Below are positions 6,966-18,719 of a stretch of 46,221 bases of DNA, one piece after another. The DNA is from Gammaproteobacteria bacterium (GTDB taxonomy: Bacteria > Pseudomonadota > Gammaproteobacteria > Steroidobacterales > MnTg04): positions 1 to 46,221 of the forward strand of contig JAPUGL010000057.1 of NCBI GenBank assembly GCA_027292775.1. Direction: 5' to 3'. Position numbers and translations under genes: made by a program. Position 1 is the first letter of the stretch; every line of letters begins with the position of its first letter. The notes below the pieces were generated by a model that made no database searches, was not told the origin of the DNA, and saw only the letters and a program-made list of their open reading frames with translations.

Positions 6966-8105
6966 ATGCCTGCCAATAGCCCAGAACGAGTAATAGTTGG
7001 AATGTCCGGTGGTGTAGATTCATCGGTCGCCGCATTTCAGTTGTTAACGGCTGGCTACGATGTACACGGCTTGTTCATGAACAACTGGGAGGACGATGAG
7101 GACGGCTATTGCCAGTCGGCGCAGGACTATCAGGATGCACGGCAGGTATGCGGGAAACTCGGTATCCCGTTGCACAAGGTGGATTTTGCGGAGGAATATC
7201 GCGAGCGCGTTTTCAGCTACTTCCTTGAAGAGATTCAAGCCGGAAGAACTCCAAACCCGGATGTGCTGTGCAATCGCGAAATCAAGTTCGGCACTTTCCG
7301 CGAATATGCCATACGTCTCGGCGCCCGCTACATCGCAACCGGTCACTATGTCAGAGTCGATCACCCGCCTTCCGGTACCAGACTGCTAAAAGGACTGGAT
7401 CGGGCAAAAGATCAGAGCTACTTTCTGAATTCGGTCCCCGTGGAGGCTCTCCGCGATGCGATTTTCCCAATCGGAGAAATGCAGAAAGCAGAGGTCCGAT
7501 CGATCGCCCGCCAGCAGGGTTTTGATAATTTTGGAAAGAAAGATAGCACCGGCATTTGCTTTATCGGCGAACGCCATTTCCGCAGCTTTCTGGAAACCTA
7601 TCTGCCAGCCACCCCTGGCGATATTCGCAATCCGGATGGCGAGCTTTTGGGTCGGCACGATGGCCTGATGTATTACACGCTTGGTCAAAGACAGGGGCTG
7701 GGTATTGGCGGTCGCAAGGGACACGCCGAGTCACCGTGGTATGTCGCCCACAAGAATCTGGAGAGCAATACGCTGACGGTTGTCCAGGGGCACGATCATC
7801 CGTTGTTGTACAGCAATAGTCTGCGGGCGAGCGACGGTCGCTGGATAGGCACGCGACCCGAAAATGGCGCCCGCCTTGCTGCCAAGACACGATACCGGCA
7901 GAAAGATCATCCTTGCACGGTAACGATAGATGATCAGGGGAACTTCGAACTGATTTTCGATGCTGCTCAAAGAGCAGTAACACCAGGCCAGTTTGCGGTG
8001 CTCTACGATGGCGAACAATGCCTGGGCGGCGGCGTCATTGAATCGACCATGCCGCTCGTAGCGGACCAAGTCTATCTTAGCACCGGCCAACGCGATGCCG
8101 TATAA
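6966..8105 (+). CDS. mnmA: tRNA-specific 2-thiouridylase MnmA
   Basis: A 379-residue enzyme that thiolates U34 of tRNAs for Lys, Glu and Gln, taking sulfur relayed by the IscS/Tus system. The N-terminal PP-loop ATPase motif [10 protein letters not shown] is at residues 13-22. The catalytic cysteines are Cys102 (NPDVLCN) and Cys198 (TGICFIGE), corresponding to the disulfide-forming pair of E. coli MnmA. The [15 protein letters not shown] and [14 protein letters not shown] blocks are all present and the length is normal. It follows nudJ and precedes acnA by 32 nt, so the three probably form one operon. A tRNA-Lys(UUU), one of its substrates, lies at 24051-24126. Confidence 0.98.
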   Translation: MPANSPERVIVGMSGGVDSSVAAFQLLTAGYDVHGLFMNNWEDDEDGYCQSAQDYQDARQVCGKLGIPLHKVDFAEEYRERVFSYFLEEIQAGRTPNPDVLCNREIKFGTFREYAIRLGARYIATGHYVRVDHPPSGTRLLKGLDRAKDQSYFLNSVPVEALRDAIFPIGEMQKAEVRSIARQQGFDNFGKKDSTGICFIGERHFRSFLETYLPATPGDIRNPDGELLGRHDGLMYYTLGQRQGLGIGGRKGHAESPWYVAHKNLESNTLTVVQGHDHPLLYSNSLRASDGRWIGTRPENGARLAAKTRYRQKDHPCTVTIDDQGNFELIFDAAQRAVTPGQFAVLYDGEQCLGGGVIESTMPLVADQVYLSTGQRDAV

Positions 8106-8137
8106 TTTGCGGCTTAGCCTTTCATACCGGAGACCTC

Positions 8138-10816
8138 ATGACGGACTCTTTTGACGCACGCTCGATACTGAAAGTAGGCGACAAGGAATACCAGATTTAC
8201 CGGTTGGACGCCCTTACAGGCACCAATTACAAACGCCTGCCCTTTTCGCTGAAGATTTTGCTCGAAAACCTTCTCCGGCACGAAGATGGTTTGGAAATTA
8301 CGGCGGATGATATCGAGGCTGTGGCGAACTGGGAAGCCAGTGCCGAGCCCAGCCAGGAGATTGCTTTCACGCCGGCGCGCGTTATTTTGCAGGACTTTAC
8401 CGGGGTGCCCGCAGTGGTCGATCTCGCGGCGATGCGTGATGCCGTTGTCAGGCTCGGCGGAAAGGCCGATGACATCAACCCTCAGTCACCCGCCGAACTG
8501 GTTATCGATCACTCGGTCCAGGTCGATAATTATGGTTCAGCCGATGCACTTGACCTGAATAACATCATCGAGTTCCGACGCAACAAGGAGCGATATTCGT
8601 TCCTGCGCTGGGGACAAAACGCGTTTGACAACTTCAAAGTGGTTCCCCCCAACACCGGAATCGTTCACCAGGTCAATCTGGAGTATCTCGCACGGGTCGT
8701 CTTTGGGGTTAAAAGGGATGGAGTACTACAGGCATACCCGGACACACTGGTTGGCACCGATTCCCACACCACGATGGTGAATGGACTGGGGGTGCTTGGC
8801 TGGGGAGTCGGTGGCATTGAGGCCGAAGCGGCCATGCTGGGTCAGGCGATCACGATGTTGATCCCACAGGTCATCGGTTTCAAACTAAGCGGCAATTTGC
8901 CTGAAGGCGCCACCGCGACCGACCTGGTACTCACCGTTACCCAGATGTTGCGTGAAAAAGGCGTGGTTGGAAAATTCGTCGAATTCTTTGGCGATGGTCT
9001 GGCGAACCTGCCGCTCGCCGATCGTGCGACGCTGGCCAATATGGCGCCAGAGTTCGGCAGTACCTGCGCAATATTCCCGATCGATGGTGAGACGCTCCGT
9101 TACCTCGAATTGAGCGGACGCGATGCGCACACCATTGAATTGGTCGAAGCCTATGCCAGGGCGCAGGGTCTCTGGCGTGAAGACGGACAACCCGATGCAG
9201 ATTACAGTGACGTTCTGGAACTGGACGTAGGCAGCGTCGAACCCAGCATCGCCGGGCCGAAGCGTCCGCAGGATCGTATCGCGCTGAAATCGGCGTCCAC
9301 GGTATTTCAGGACCACCTGGCCAGGGAGACCAGCGGCAGAAAAGGTAACGGCCAGGCAGAAGTCAGCATGGATGGCGAGGACTTTGAACTTCGCGATGGG
9401 TCGGTGTTGATCGCGGCCATTACCAGCTGCACGAATACATCGAACCCGGCCGTGATGATGGCGGCTGGCATGCTGGCACGAAACGCCGCTGCAAAAGGGC
9501 TAAAAGCCAAGCCGTGGGTGAAGGGCAGCCTTGCACCGGGCTCACGGGTGGTCACCGACTACCTCGAGAAAGCGGATTTGCTGGACGATCTGGAGAAAAT
9601 GGGATTTTATCTGGTCGGTTATGGTTGCACGACATGTATCGGAAACTCCGGCCCGCTGCGACCGGAAATTCATGAAGCGGTGGTAAAAAACGACCTGGTG
9701 GGTTGTGCAGTGCTCTCGGGCAACCGAAATTTCGAGGGTCGCATTCACCCGTTGGTCAGAATGAATTTTCTCGCTTCACCGCCGCTTGTAGTGGCCTATG
9801 CGCTGGCCGGCAATATGAACGTCGACGTGGCCAACAGCTCGCTGGGAGAAGATGCGGACGGCAAGCCCGTTTATCTGCGGGATATCTGGCCCAGCCAGCG
9901 TGAAATTCACGAAATGATAAGCGCCTGCGTCAGCCGTGAAATGTTCAAGCATGAGTACGGACAGGTATTCGAAGGCGACAACAACTGGAATGGATTGAAG
10001 GTCGCCGATGGAGAACTCTACCAGTGGGAAGCGGATTCGACCTATGTCAAGAATCCACCTTATTTTGAGGGTATGACGATGGAGGCTGCGCCGGTCGACG
10101 ATATATCCGGCGCGCGAGTGCTGGCCCTGCTGGGTGACTCGGTAACCACCGACCACATTTCACCGGCAGGCAGTATTGCGAGCGACAGCCCGGCCGCCGA
10201 TTACCTGCGGGCAGAGGGCGTCAAGCCGGCCGACTTCAATTCCTACGGCTCCCGGCGCGGTAACCACGAAGTCATGATGCGCGGCACATTTGCGAATATC
10301 CGCTTGCGTAACCAGCTGGCTCCGGGCACCGAGGGCGGCTGGACCTGCTATCAACCTGCTGGCGATCAAATGTCCATCTACGAAGCAGCCATGCGATATC
10401 GTAAAGAGGAAACTCCACTGGTCGTAATCGCCGGAAAGGAATACGGTACCGGCTCCTCTCGCGACTGGGCGGCCAAGGGAACCAAACTGCTCGGCGTGCG
10501 GGCGGTAATCGCAGAAAGTTATGAGCGAATCCATCGTTCTAACCTGATCGGAATGGGTGTATTGCCGCTGCAGTTCCTGGATGGAGAAAATGCGGGAAAA
10601 CTCGGTATCACGGGCCAGGAGAGTTTCACGATCAACGGCCTGGGCGACCCGCATGCGGAATCGGTAAGTGTGCTCGCGACGGCGGAATCGGGCGAGACGA
10701 TACGTTTTTCCGCGCGGGTCCGCATCGACACGCCAAAAGAACGTGAGTACTACACGAATGGAGGTATTCTCCACTACGTTTTGCGCCAATTGGCGGGGCG
10801 GAAAAAAGCAGCCTAA
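8138..10816 (+). CDS. acnA: Aconitate hydratase A
   Basis: An 892-residue aconitase of the AcnA/IRP1 class, converting citrate to isocitrate in the cytosolic TCA cycle. The [4Fe-4S] ligands are Cys431 (in SCTNTSNP), Cys497 and Cys500 ([10 protein letters not shown]). Other family signatures include [19 protein letters not shown], the swivel-domain [13 protein letters not shown] and [13 protein letters not shown] with the catalytic serine and arginine. Full length, with no breaks. The start is supported by a CCGGAGA ribosome binding site 5 nt before the ATG. It is unusual to find it directly behind mnmA. Downstream is a large palindromic element rather than a typical terminator. Confidence 0.98.
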   Translation: MTDSFDARSILKVGDKEYQIYRLDALTGTNYKRLPFSLKILLENLLRHEDGLEITADDIEAVANWEASAEPSQEIAFTPARVILQDFTGVPAVVDLAAMRDAVVRLGGKADDINPQSPAELVIDHSVQVDNYGSADALDLNNIIEFRRNKERYSFLRWGQNAFDNFKVVPPNTGIVHQVNLEYLARVVFGVKRDGVLQAYPDTLVGTDSHTTMVNGLGVLGWGVGGIEAEAAMLGQAITMLIPQVIGFKLSGNLPEGATATDLVLTVTQMLREKGVVGKFVEFFGDGLANLPLADRATLANMAPEFGSTCAIFPIDGETLRYLELSGRDAHTIELVEAYARAQGLWREDGQPDADYSDVLELDVGSVEPSIAGPKRPQDRIALKSASTVFQDHLARETSGRKGNGQAEVSMDGEDFELRDGSVLIAAITSCTNTSNPAVMMAAGMLARNAAAKGLKAKPWVKGSLAPGSRVVTDYLEKADLLDDLEKMGFYLVGYGCTTCIGNSGPLRPEIHEAVVKNDLVGCAVLSGNRNFEGRIHPLVRMNFLASPPLVVAYALAGNMNVDVANSSLGEDADGKPVYLRDIWPSQREIHEMISACVSREMFKHEYGQVFEGDNNWNGLKVADGELYQWEADSTYVKNPPYFEGMTMEAAPVDDISGARVLALLGDSVTTDHISPAGSIASDSPAADYLRAEGVKPADFNSYGSRRGNHEVMMRGTFANIRLRNQLAPGTEGGWTCYQPAGDQMSIYEAAMRYRKEETPLVVIAGKEYGTGSSRDWAAKGTKLLGVRAVIAESYERIHRSNLIGMGVLPLQFLDGENAGKLGITGQESFTINGLGDPHAESVSVLATAESGETIRFSARVRIDTPKEREYYTNGGILHYVLRQLAGRKKAA

Positions 10817-10837
10817 TGCGGGCCTGCCCACATATAT

Positions 10838-10972
10838 CACCAGGGATCGCGGATTCTGGGTGAAGGCTCGGGCGGCTGAGGGCGGGGCTGGAGCGAAACC
10901 CATAGCGGTGACTATGGGTTGAGTGAAGACCAAGCTCAGCTGTCCGAGAACCAGCCAGGGTCACGATAGGTG
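10838..10972. repeat. Long imperfect palindrome between acnA and the sirtuin gene
   Basis: The 248-nt gap after acnA holds a structure centred near 10908. A perfect 9-bp stem AACCCATAG/CTATGGGTT (10897-10905 with 10912-10920) closes a 6-nt loop. Further out, CTCGGGCGGCTGAG (10867-10880) pairs with 10935-10948 at 12 of 14 positions. CACC, ATCGnG and TGG blocks at 10838-10860 match complementary blocks ending at 10972. There is no T-tract, so it is not a standard terminator. The CATAG...CTATG apex recurs in the palindromes at 18720 and 36583. Confidence 0.6.
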
Positions 10973-11064
10973 GACACCGGAGTAAAAACTGTAATCAGCA
11001 ATCAACGGATCGATGCCTAAATCTTCCGTTTCTTACACTCTGGCGGCTACCGCCCTGGTGAAAT

Positions 11065-11823
11065 ATGCGGGCTGACATCCCCGGCGAGTTAACGAAGCGA
11101 CTGGCGGCGGCACAAAGCGTGTGCGTTCTTACCGGCTCCGGCGTATCGGCGGAAAGTGGTGTGCCAACCTTTCGCGATGCGCAGACTGGACTGTGGGCGA
11201 AATTTCAACCGGAAGAGCTCGCTACGATGGAGGCTTTCCAGCGGGATCCATCGTTGGTCTGGGAATGGTATCAATGGCGCAGGAAGCTGGTGCGCCAGGC
11301 CAGGCCAAACCCGGCCCATTCCGCGCTGGCCGACCTGGAGCAGATGTTCCCCCATTTCAGCCTGATCTCGCAGAACGTTGACGGTCTGCACCAGGCGGCG
11401 GGCAGCCGGAATATGATCGAATTTCACGGCAATATCATGCGGACGATCTGCGCCGATGAAGGCTGCGTGATTGAGGACTATGACGCCAGTGAGTCGCCCC
11501 CACCCTGCCCCAACTGTGGCGCATATTTACGTCCGGACGTAGTCTGGTTTGGAGAGCAAATAGACAAGCAGGCCCTTGACGCAGCTATCGCATATGCAAG
11601 TGCCTGTGACGTGTTTTTCGCCATTGGCACATCGGCGCAGGTTCAGCCTGCCGCGGGGCTCGCGGAACTCGCGATTCAGTCGGGTGCCTGTATGGTCGAA
11701 ATAAATCCGCAGCAGACTTTGCTAAGCGATCGTGTTAGCTATGCGATTCATGGCAACGCGGCCCAGGTTTTGCCAGCGCTCATCCGGGCACTGCGCGGCC
11801 GTTTCCGCGAGCGTAAACAATAA
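11065..11823 (+). CDS. cobB: NAD-dependent protein deacylase, sirtuin CobB type
   Basis: A 252-residue Sir2 protein that removes acyl groups from lysines using NAD. The NAD-binding LTGSGVSAESGVPTFR is at residues 22-37, QNVDGLH at 103-109, catalytic His121 (EFHGN) and zinc ligands Cys129, Cys134, Cys148 and Cys151. Tyr69 and Arg72 (WYQWRR) match the YxxR pair that lets SIRT5 and E. coli CobB bind succinyl- and malonyl-lysine, so desuccinylase activity is predicted. GTSAQVQPA and the final NPQQT segment are typical. The start codon lacks a clear ribosome binding site. The SDR gene follows by 22 nt and is likely cotranscribed. Confidence 0.95.
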   Translation: MRADIPGELTKRLAAAQSVCVLTGSGVSAESGVPTFRDAQTGLWAKFQPEELATMEAFQRDPSLVWEWYQWRRKLVRQARPNPAHSALADLEQMFPHFSLISQNVDGLHQAAGSRNMIEFHGNIMRTICADEGCVIEDYDASESPPPCPNCGAYLRPDVVWFGEQIDKQALDAAIAYASACDVFFAIGTSAQVQPAAGLAELAIQSGACMVEINPQQTLLSDRVSYAIHGNAAQVLPALIRALRGRFRERKQ

Positions 11824-11845
11824 GCCTGCCAGAGGTGCATAACTC

Positions 11846-12667
11846 ATGACGACATTGGAAGGAAAGACTCTTTTTATCACCGGCGCGAGCCGTGGTATTG
11901 GCAGGGCGATCGCTTGTCGAGCGGCGCGTGACGGCGCAAACATCGTGATCGCCGCAAAATCTGAACGCCCGCACGCGAAACTTCCCGGCACTATTTCCAG
12001 TGTTGCGAAAGAAATAGAACAAGCTGGCGGCAACGCACTGCCGATCAGGACTGATATCCGCGACGAAGCACAGGTGAGCGCAGCGGTTGACCAGGCGGTT
12101 GGTCATTTTGGCGGCATCGATATGCTGGTCAACAATGCCAGCGCGATCTACCTGGCAGGTACTCTGGACACGCCGATGAAACGCTTTGACCTGATGTTTG
12201 ACGTCAATGTGCGGGGGACTTACCTGTGTTCCCAGACCTGTTTGCCGCATCTCTTGAAATCTGAATGCTCGAAGATACTCAATCTGGCGCCGCCACCCAA
12301 CCTGGACCCGAGGTGGTTTAAAGAGCATGTCGCATATTCTATCGCCAAGTACGGAATGAGCCTGTGTGTGCTCGGTATGGCCGAAGAGTTTGCCGACAGA
12401 GGTTTATCGGTCAGTGCGTTGTGGCCACGCACGGTGATAGCAACGGCCGCGATACAGATGTTGGGTGGACGCGTGAAACCCGAGCAATGCCGTCATCCGG
12501 AAATCGTTGCCGACGCGGCTCATCTGATTTTGTCGGCTTCGGACCAAAGATACAATGGGAAGTTTCTGATCGACGAGAATGTGCTCAGGGAATCTGGCAT
12601 TAGCGATTTTTCGCGCTATTTGGTCAGCCCGGGCACCGCACTGGCGCCCGATTTGTTTCTAGACTAA
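11846..12667 (+). CDS. HSDL2-type short-chain dehydrogenase/reductase
   Basis: A 273-residue Rossmann-fold SDR. The cofactor motif TGASRGIG is at residues 12-19, NNASAIY follows, and the catalytic YxxxK is Tyr164/Lys168 in the YSIAKYGMS segment. The stretch from NLDPRWFKEH through VLGMAEEF to FLIDENVL is very like the N-terminal domain of HSDL2, a peroxisomal/mitochondrial SDR of lipid metabolism with poorly known substrate. The C-terminal SCP2 lipid-binding domain of animal HSDL2 is absent, as in most bacterial relatives. In the ILNLAPPP stretch Ala148 replaces the serine found at that place in HSDL2 (ILNISPP). An AGAGGT ribosome binding site precedes the ATG. Probably acts on a fatty-acyl or steroid-like substrate; that is inference. 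Confidence 0.9.
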   Translation: MTTLEGKTLFITGASRGIGRAIACRAARDGANIVIAAKSERPHAKLPGTISSVAKEIEQAGGNALPIRTDIRDEAQVSAAVDQAVGHFGGIDMLVNNASAIYLAGTLDTPMKRFDLMFDVNVRGTYLCSQTCLPHLLKSECSKILNLAPPPNLDPRWFKEHVAYSIAKYGMSLCVLGMAEEFADRGLSVSALWPRTVIATAAIQMLGGRVKPEQCRHPEIVADAAHLILSASDQRYNGKFLIDENVLRESGISDFSRYLVSPGTALAPDLFLD

Positions 12668-12692
12668 ATTGCTTCGGGCAGGAGCGGAAATA

Positions 12693-13700
12693 ATGAAAAA
12701 CATGTGGCAATGGCAGGAACCCGGTACGGAGAAAAGTCCGTGGCTGATCGGTGCCGGTGTTGCGCTCGCAGTCTTGCTCGTCATTATTCTTGTGCTGGCC
12801 TTCTGGTGGTCACGCGCGCCAAAACCGTTCTGGGTGACATCGGATGTATCCGGGCAACGCGCACCAATCGGTTTTTCCACGACCCAGACGCTGATCGAAG
12901 TGACCGAACTACTCCTCGACAAGCCGGGGGGGTTTCTGAGTAACGACATCGCCCCTCCCGGAATTTTTCTCGACAACATTCCAAGCTGGGAATTCGGTGT
13001 CGTGGTGCAGGTGCGCGATCTCGCCCGGGCCCTGCGAAATGACTACAGCCGCTCTCAGTCACAGTCGACGGAAGACGTCGATCTCGCTCGCGCGGAACCC
13101 GTACTGAATTACGATCACAACTCATGGATGCTGCCATCGAGTGAGGGGCAGTACCGGAAAGGAATTCGTTATCTCAAAGCCTATCGTGATCGCCTCAGCG
13201 ACCCGGGAAACCCTAACGCCCAGTTTTACGCACGGGCGGACAATTTCCGGGAATGGCTGGCGGTGGTTGAGAAAAGGTTGGGCAGTTTGTCTCAAAGACT
13301 CAGTGCCAGTGTCGGGCAGGTTCGGGTAAACACCGATCTTGCCGGTGAACGGGCCGCGGAAAACACCGATATTCTGCCCGACTACGTTTCGGTCAAAACG
13401 CCATGGTTAAAAATCGACAACGTATTTTTTGAGGCGAGAGGAACCGCCTGGGCGCTGGTGCATTTTCTCAGGGCCGCACAGTTTGATTTCGAGGAGGTCC
13501 TCAGGGACAAGAACGCGATTGTGTCGCTGCGCCAGATCATCCGTGAACTGGAGGGCGGCCTGCGTCCCATCAACAGTCCATTGATTATGAATGGCTCGGG
13601 CTATGGAGTTTTTGCCAATCACTCACTGGTGCTTGCATCGTATCTGTCGCGCGCCAATTCGGCAGTCATCAATCTCAGGGAATTGCTGGACCAGGGATAA
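12693..13700 (+). CDS. DUF2333 family inner-membrane protein
   Basis: A 335-residue protein with one N-terminal membrane segment (about residues 18-42, GAGVALAVLLVIILVLAFWW). A large soluble part, expected to be periplasmic, follows. The conserved DFREWL-like segment (ADNFREWLAVVEKRLGSL) and the C-terminal NHSLVLASYLSRANSAVINL fit DUF2333, a proteobacterial family of unknown function. The ATG at 12693 is chosen because an AGGAGCGG ribosome binding site stands 7 nt before it; an upstream TTG at 12669 has none. It follows the SDR gene by 25 nt and converges with the YgjP-like gene at 13726. Confidence 0.8.
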   Translation: MKNMWQWQEPGTEKSPWLIGAGVALAVLLVIILVLAFWWSRAPKPFWVTSDVSGQRAPIGFSTTQTLIEVTELLLDKPGGFLSNDIAPPGIFLDNIPSWEFGVVVQVRDLARALRNDYSRSQSQSTEDVDLARAEPVLNYDHNSWMLPSSEGQYRKGIRYLKAYRDRLSDPGNPNAQFYARADNFREWLAVVEKRLGSLSQRLSASVGQVRVNTDLAGERAAENTDILPDYVSVKTPWLKIDNVFFEARGTAWALVHFLRAAQFDFEEVLRDKNAIVSLRQIIRELEGGLRPINSPLIMNGSGYGVFANHSLVLASYLSRANSAVINLRELLDQG

Positions 13701-13725
13701 GCACAAAGCAGCGATAGGTGCGTAC

Positions 13726-14493
13726 TCATAACTCTGTAAGCAGCCAGCCCGGTATACGGGTCCAGCCATCGTTCAGATTCCTGTCGAGCATCCTGCCTCC
13801 CGGCGAAAATTGTTCGACGAGTGCCCAAAAACGCGGCGAGTGATTCATGTGCCTGAGGTGGCACAATTCATGAATCAGCAGGTAGCGAACCAGTTCCGGT
13901 TCCAGGAACAACAGACACAAATTCAAACTGAGCGTTTTATTCGTTGAACAGCTTCCCCAGCGCGAACGCTGTGCCCGAATCTGGATTACTTTTGGACGCA
14001 AACCGGTTTTCAATGCCAATTTACCAACCGCTGGTATCATGAATGCTCGCGCCTTTCGTCTGAGCCAGTTCAACAGCGCCCGCCGCCGTGCCACATCATC
14101 ATTGGCGCCAAATACCTCGAGACCGGTTTTAGATTCAGCCACTCGCAGCCTGGCACGCGGTTTCGCGTTATAGCTGACTGACCATTCCCGATCCAGCACG
14201 GCCAGCTTGATTTGCGACGGCGGCACCGTACCCGGCTCACGGTGACGACGGCTCATTCCTTCGCAGGTTTCCCGAATCCAGGTTGCATGCGCGCTGACAA
14301 ATGATTCCACTTCCTGCGCAGGGACACGCCTGGGGACGACGATCTCGACAACTCCCGGTGGATGTACCTGGATGCTCAGGTAACGCGCTCGACTGGAGCG
14401 CCGAATTCTGAAATTTGCAACGCCTTCCACAAATTCCAGCAACGGTAGCTGGCTTGTATCTAGCGACGACGGCGGTATGTAAGAGGTCTTCAA
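13726..14493 (-). CDS. YgjP-like metallopeptidase-domain protein
   Basis: A 255-residue protein of the YgjP/SprT-like group (DUF45, zincin fold). The zinc motif HELCH is at residues 208-212 with the third ligand likely in the following HMNHSPRFW segment, and the family hallmark QRSRWGSCS lies about 35 residues earlier. E. coli YgjP is reported to hydrolyse UTP, so the peptidase name may mislead. The N-terminal half (RRSSRARYLSIQV, VVEIVVPR) is the usual beta region. The coordinate used has a TTG start with no visible ribosome binding site, so the true N-terminus is uncertain. The nearest upstream gene on this strand, fadH, ends 43 nt earlier. Confidence 0.88.
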   Translation of the reverse strand: MKTSYIPPSSLDTSQLPLLEFVEGVANFRIRRSSRARYLSIQVHPPGVVEIVVPRRVPAQEVESFVSAHATWIRETCEGMSRRHREPGTVPPSQIKLAVLDREWSVSYNAKPRARLRVAESKTGLEVFGANDDVARRRALLNWLRRKARAFMIPAVGKLALKTGLRPKVIQIRAQRSRWGSCSTNKTLSLNLCLLFLEPELVRYLLIHELCHLRHMNHSPRFWALVEQFSPGGRMLDRNLNDGWTRIPGWLLTEL

Positions 14494-14536
14494 TTTATGT
14501 CAAACATTAGGTATTTAAGATAACTACTTGTTTATA

Positions 14537-16606
<2,070 letters not shown>

Positions 16607-16725
16607 TCATACGACACCTTTGGCGCTCGCATACAAGCCCGCTGCTGCCGGTATAGGTTGTTGCTGACGGGTAGCAAAATCCCCTAAGCTATCCACTACT
16701 TTTAGACGGATTCCCGGGAGCGCTG

Positions 16726-16818
16726 ATGATTCGCTGTCCATTGCAATCTACGATTTTTCATCTGTTGGTCGCGGCACGCGGCTCGCCTGCCCACAAAAAC
16801 GAACAAATTGGCCAATGA
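16726..16818 (+). CDS. Possible 30-codon leader peptide coupled to the ABC ATPase gene
   Basis: An ATG at 16726 follows a GGGAG ribosome binding site by 5 nt and opens a 30-codon ORF (starts MIRCPLQSTI, ends EQIGQ). Its TGA overlaps the ATG of the ABC ATPase gene in an ATGA arrangement. The ATPase gene has no ribosome binding site of its own, so translation may be coupled. No family similarity is recognised and the ORF may be chance. Confidence 0.35.
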   Translation: MIRCPLQSTIFHLLVAARGSPAHKNEQIGQ

Positions 16819-17699
16819 GCGAAATCCTGGAAGTTCGCAACCTGGTTAAAGAATATCCCGGCATAACCGCAGTAGCCGGAATCAGTTTTTCCGTAGAGGA
16901 AGGTAGTTGTTTTGGCATGCTGGGCCCCAACGGCGCCGGTAAGACCACGACTGTGGAAATCATGGAGGGCATAAGATCGGCCAGCAGTGGAGAAATGCTT
17001 TACCGCGGAAAACCGATCGGGGCGAATTTCAGGAATGAAGCGGGAATGCAATTTCAGTCCACGGCACTGCAGGATCACCTGACCGTACGGGAATCGCTGC
17101 AGTTGTTTCACGGCCTGTACCAACACGGTGCGGATCTCGACGAATTGATCGAATCCTGCTCGCTGAAACAACTTCTCGACAGGGATAACCGTAAACTCTC
17201 AGGCGGTCAGCGTCAGCGCCTATTGCTGGCAATCGCGCTGGTCAACGATCCGACAATCTTGTTCCTTGACGAGCCCACGACTGGTCTGGATCCGCAGGCC
17301 AGGCGCAATTTCTGGGACCTGATCGAAAAAATCAAAAAACGCCGCACGACAATTCTGTTGACCACCCACTACATGGACGAAGCCTATATCCTCTGCGACA
17401 CCATCGCGATCATGGACCACGGCGAGATTATCGCGCGCGGGTCACCGGAATCGCTGCTCAAGGAGCACTTCAGCGATGTAATTATCGAACTGCCACGCGA
17501 GGCTTTTACGGTATCACCGGCAAGTTTGCCCTGGACTATTCACGAGAAAATCGATTCAGTCGAGATATCGGTCGCAAGTGTCAGCGAAGCGGTGACGAAA
17601 TTGCTCGAGCTTGGCGTCGGTATCGACCGGATAAGAATCCGGCCACGCAACCTGGAAGACCTTTTCCTCGAACTGACCGGCACGGAGCTCAGGGCATGA
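16815..17699 (+). CDS. ABC transporter ATP-binding protein (ABC-2 exporter)
   Basis: A 294-residue ATPase of the DrrA/CcmA/NodI type. Walker A is GPNGAGKTT with Lys43, the signature is LSGGQRQR, Walker B is ILFLDEPTTGLD, followed by the TTHYMDEAY switch histidine region. The C-terminal 80 residues are the extra domain typical of drug or lipid exporters, ending RPRNLEDLFLELTG. It overlaps the permease gene by 4 nt (ATGA), a firm sign that the two form one transporter. Substrate cannot be inferred from the sequence. Confidence 0.95.
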   Translation: MSEILEVRNLVKEYPGITAVAGISFSVEEGSCFGMLGPNGAGKTTTVEIMEGIRSASSGEMLYRGKPIGANFRNEAGMQFQSTALQDHLTVRESLQLFHGLYQHGADLDELIESCSLKQLLDRDNRKLSGGQRQRLLLAIALVNDPTILFLDEPTTGLDPQARRNFWDLIEKIKKRRTTILLTTHYMDEAYILCDTIAIMDHGEIIARGSPESLLKEHFSDVIIELPREAFTVSPASLPWTIHEKIDSVEISVASVSEAVTKLLELGVGIDRIRIRPRNLEDLFLELTGTELRA

Positions 17700-18715
17700 G
17701 TGCTCGAATATTGTCCATCCTGCATGCGCGAAATATCGAGTTCCTCAGGGACCGCTCGGCGCTGGGCTGGAATATCCTGTTGCCGGTGCTGCTGGTTGTC
17801 GGCATGGGCGTTATTTTTTCGGGCGATGGCAGGGCCATGTTCAAGGTCGCGGTACTCCAGGAGTCCGAAGTGGTTGACGTAACGGCGCACCCCTTCCTGC
17901 AAACGCGGTACATCGATTTCTATGCAGTCAGCGACCTGGATGATGCGTTGGCCAAATTGTCACGCCACCAGATGGACATGCTGATCAGTCCCGCCGATCA
18001 ACCACCGCAATTCTGGGTCAATGAATCGGCGCCGAAGGGCTACATACTGGAGAAGTTGATCGCCAGCACCGGCACAAGCGATTTCAGCCGTGGCACGGTT
18101 ACCGGAACCGCGATTCGTTATGTGGACTGGCTGCTACCGGGAATTCTCGGCATGAACATGATGTTCAGTTGCCTGTTTGGCGTGGGTTATGTCGTGGTTC
18201 GCTATCGCAAGAACGGCTTCCTGAAGCGACTGAAGGCGACCCCGCTGACGCCGTTCGAATTTCTAACCGCACAAGTGCTGTCGCGCCTGGTGCTGATTAT
18301 TGGTCTGACGGCGATGGTTTTCGCAGGTACCAGCTACCTGATCGGTTTCAAAACGTCGGGCAGCTATGTCGCACTAATCGTCGTTGCCACGCTGGGCGCG
18401 ACCTGCATGATTTCCACGGGATTGCTGGTAGCGGTTCGCACGGCCAGCGAAGAACTCGCCGGCGGCCTGCTCAATATGATTTCCTGGCCGATGATGTTGC
18501 TGTCGGGAGTCTGGTTTTCGCTTGAAGGAACGCCCCAGTATGTGCAGAAAATTGCCGGCCTATTTCCGCTGACACCACTGCTCAGTGCGGCCCGCCATAT
18601 CATGCTGGATGGGGCGGGCCTGTCTGAGGTGATGCCCCAGGTCATTCAGCTTGCACTCATGACCGTGGCGTTACTGGCGATCGGCGCCTGGTTGTTCCGC
18701 TGGCAAGAAGACTAA
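17696..18715 (+). CDS. ABC-2 type transporter permease
   Basis: A 339-residue membrane protein. A first membrane segment (about 23-38, WNILLPVLLVVGMGVIF) is followed by a long periplasmic domain of roughly 110 residues. Five further hydrophobic segments then run from about 140 to 335. YRKNGFLKRLKATPLTPFEF is the coupling-helix region found in ABC-2 permeases, and FPLTPLLSAARHIMLDG is the usual C-terminal signature. The large periplasmic loop puts it with YhhJ/NatB-like exporters. It is coupled to the ATPase gene by a 4-nt overlap. A long palindrome follows its stop codon. Confidence 0.93.
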   Translation: MSARILSILHARNIEFLRDRSALGWNILLPVLLVVGMGVIFSGDGRAMFKVAVLQESEVVDVTAHPFLQTRYIDFYAVSDLDDALAKLSRHQMDMLISPADQPPQFWVNESAPKGYILEKLIASTGTSDFSRGTVTGTAIRYVDWLLPGILGMNMMFSCLFGVGYVVVRYRKNGFLKRLKATPLTPFEFLTAQVLSRLVLIIGLTAMVFAGTSYLIGFKTSGSYVALIVVATLGATCMISTGLLVAVRTASEELAGGLLNMISWPMMLLSGVWFSLEGTPQYVQKIAGLFPLTPLLSAARHIMLDGAGLSEVMPQVIQLALMTVALLAIGAWLFRWQED

Positions 18716-18719
18716 AGGA

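Noticed and set aside
11014-11076. Short ORF before the sirtuin gene
   Set aside because: Twenty codons without a ribosome binding site; overlaps the sirtuin start in another frame and looks like chance.
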